Assembly: GCA_027340195.1 (NCBI GenBank)
Contig: DAHWNE010000318.1
Coordinates: 1-5,715 of the forward strand
Length of the DNA: 5,715 nt
Origin: Acetobacteraceae bacterium
GTDB lineage: Bacteria; Pseudomonadota; Alphaproteobacteria; Acetobacterales; Acetobacteraceae
Direction of reading: 5' to 3'
Positions 4,549 through 5,715 of the stretch are shown here, piece by piece. Numbering within the stretch: position 1 is the first letter of the stretch; each line of letters begins with the position of its first letter. Below the pieces are notes generated by a model, which saw only the letters and a program-made list of their open reading frames with translations, was not told the origin of the DNA and did not search any database. The position numbers and the translations under genes were made by a program.

Positions 4549-5715
4549 ATGCCGTTCGACCTGTCTCCCCGTCCCCTGCCCGGCGCCGCGTTCGGCGAAA
4601 CCCCGCTGCCGCCCCGCGCGCTCAGCCCCGGCATGGGCATCGCGGTCGCCCGCCGCACCGTGTTCCGCCCGGAGGACGAGTCCTGCTTCGGCCGGGTCGC
4701 CGACCGGGTGGCGGCCGGCAACATCGCCCTGCTCGGCCGCGCCGACGCCGAGACCGCGATCGAACAGGCGCGGCTGCGCAACGCCATCGCCACCGGCGCG
4801 CTGCTCACCTCCGGGCGGCACCTGCAACACGGCGATGCCGATCAGCCGGGGCGCAACATCGAGGTGTTCACCAACTGCGCCACCGCCATCGCCTCCTTCG
4901 TCAAGTTCTACCTGCTGCTGAACGGCTCCGGCGTCGGCCGGTCCTATGACGACGCGCTGATCGCGGTGGACTGGGCGGAGGCGCCGACGCTGCGCTTCCG
5001 GCTGGCCGCCGATCACCCGGATTACCCCGACGCGGCGCGGGTGCTGGGCGAGGATGCGCCGGCGGACCTGGCCGAGCCGGAGGCACCGGCCGACGCGCGC
5101 CGGCACGTGATCGCCGACAGCCGCGAGGGCTGGGCCAAGGCGGTGGAGATTCTGGAATCCATGGCCTTCGCCGGGGCGCGCGGGCAGGTTCTGCTGCTGG
5201 ATTTCTCGGCGATCCGCCCGGCCGGCGCGCCGATCCGCGGGATGCAGGGACGGCCCGCCTCCGGCCCGCTGTCGCTGCTGCGGGCGTTCCTGAACATCCA
5301 GCGCCATGTCATCGAACCCGCCCGCGCCGGCGGGATGGCGCGGTGGGAGCAGGCGCTGCTGGTCGATCACCATCTTTCCGTGGAAGTGCAGGTGGGCGGC
5401 GCGCGACGGGCGGCGCGGATGGCGACCAAGTCGTGGCGCGACCCCGGCGTGTTGCGCTTCATCCGCGCCAAGTCCGATGGCGGCCTGTGGACCGCCAACC
5501 ATTCGGTGATGGTGGACCGCACCTTCTGGGCCTTGCAGCGTCCGGACCGCAGCACCGAACTGGCACACCACGCGCAGGCGGTGTTCGCCGAGGCGACGCG
5601 CTGCGCCTATGCCAACGGGGAGCCAGGGTTCATCAACGGCGACGCGCTGGAGGACCACCGCACGCGCTTTGCCTGGCACAAGCCGGTGTATGAGGACGGG
5701 CGCGACCTGCGCAGC
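4549..5715 (+). CDS. nrdJ: Class II (adenosylcobalamin-dependent) ribonucleotide reductase, N-terminal part, runs off the window
   Basis: This protein reduces ribonucleotides to deoxyribonucleotides for DNA synthesis, using a cobalamin-generated thiyl radical; it is cytoplasmic. The first 389 residues are present. Family signs in order: the [20 protein letters not shown] strand with Cys110, the expected N-terminal member of the redox cysteine pair; [14 protein letters not shown] (123-135), the glycine loop at the barrel; [13 protein letters not shown] (190-202); the segment [20 protein letters not shown] (220-239), highly characteristic of class II enzymes; the [14 protein letters not shown] strand; [11 protein letters not shown] (313-323); and GEPGFINGD (357-365). 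The active-site finger-loop cysteines (NPCGE-type motif) should follow just beyond the window, so catalytic competence cannot be checked here. The N-terminus has a Pro-rich leader and no obvious ATP-cone domain. The layout is closer to the monomeric, Lactobacillus-type reductase than to class I NrdA. The start at 4549 has AGGAG upstream. It is preceded by two NrdR-type operators and is divergent from aat. Confidence 0.87.
   Translation, partial: MPFDLSPRPLPGAAFGETPLPPRALSPGMGIAVARRTVFRPEDESCFGRVADRVAAGNIALLGRADAETAIEQARLRNAIATGALLTSGRHLQHGDADQPGRNIEVFTNCATAIASFVKFYLLLNGSGVGRSYDDALIAVDWAEAPTLRFRLAADHPDYPDAARVLGEDAPADLAEPEAPADARRHVIADSREGWAKAVEILESMAFAGARGQVLLLDFSAIRPAGAPIRGMQGRPASGPLSLLRAFLNIQRHVIEPARAGGMARWEQALLVDHHLSVEVQVGGARRAARMATKSWRDPGVLRFIRAKSDGGLWTANHSVMVDRTFWALQRPDRSTELAHHAQAVFAEATRCAYANGEPGFINGDALEDHRTRFAWHKPVYEDGRDLRS

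Noticed and set aside
3782..4921. A 379-codon plus-strand open frame crossing aat, the intergenic region and the start of nrdJ
   Set aside because: It is antisense to conserved aat motifs and out of frame with nrdJ. Its composition is Pro/Arg/Ala-rich with no domain signs.
4519..5679. A 386-codon minus-strand open frame over nrdJ
   Set aside because: It is the antisense shadow of the reductase; the plus frame carries clear class II motifs and a good ribosome site.

Overview
The DNA is very GC-rich (roughly 70% by eye), with strong G/C preference at third codon positions and long spurious open frames on both strands. Gene content and protein style (a TonB C-terminal domain, a DUF6614-type protein, aat, and a vitamin B12-dependent ribonucleotide reductase) suggest an alphaproteobacterium, most likely Rhodospirillales and probably Acetobacteraceae. 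That placement rests on recognition of protein style, not on a database search.

Layout. Positions 1-336 (+) hold the 3' end of a TonB/energy-transducer gene that enters from the left. After a 45-base gap comes a complete metallo-beta-lactamase-fold hydrolase (382-1266, +). It converges, across only 22 bases, on a five-gene minus-strand cluster that reads right to left: aat (4345-3686), an exported protein of unknown function (3689-3078, ATGA overlap with aat), an MsrQ/ferric-reductase-like heme membrane protein (3044-2181), a small exported four-cysteine protein (2118-1648, or from 2184 with an ATGA overlap), and a DUF6614-type protein (1639-1289). Tight spacing makes this one probable transcription unit. 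A 203-base divergent intergenic region (4346-4548) separates aat from the last gene, a class II (adenosylcobalamin-dependent) ribonucleotide reductase that starts at 4549 (+) and runs off the right edge.

How the parts work together. Aat is the N-end-rule aminoacyl transferase of the cytoplasm. Downstream of it, the cluster is envelope-oriented: a quinone/heme membrane protein flanked by two cysteine-containing exported proteins. No MsrP molybdenum-enzyme partner is visible in the window. The reductase promoter region carries two AT-rich palindromic elements, about 32-33 bp apart centre to centre. They match the architecture of tandem NrdR boxes, the operators of the bacterial ribonucleotide-reductase repressor, and are the clearest regulatory signal here.

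No tRNA, rRNA, CRISPR array, insertion sequence or phage gene was seen. Most of the window looks like ordinary chromosomal housekeeping DNA. The observations most worth following are the NrdR-type operator pair, the unidentified exported protein coupled to aat, and the MsrQ-like protein without its usual partner.
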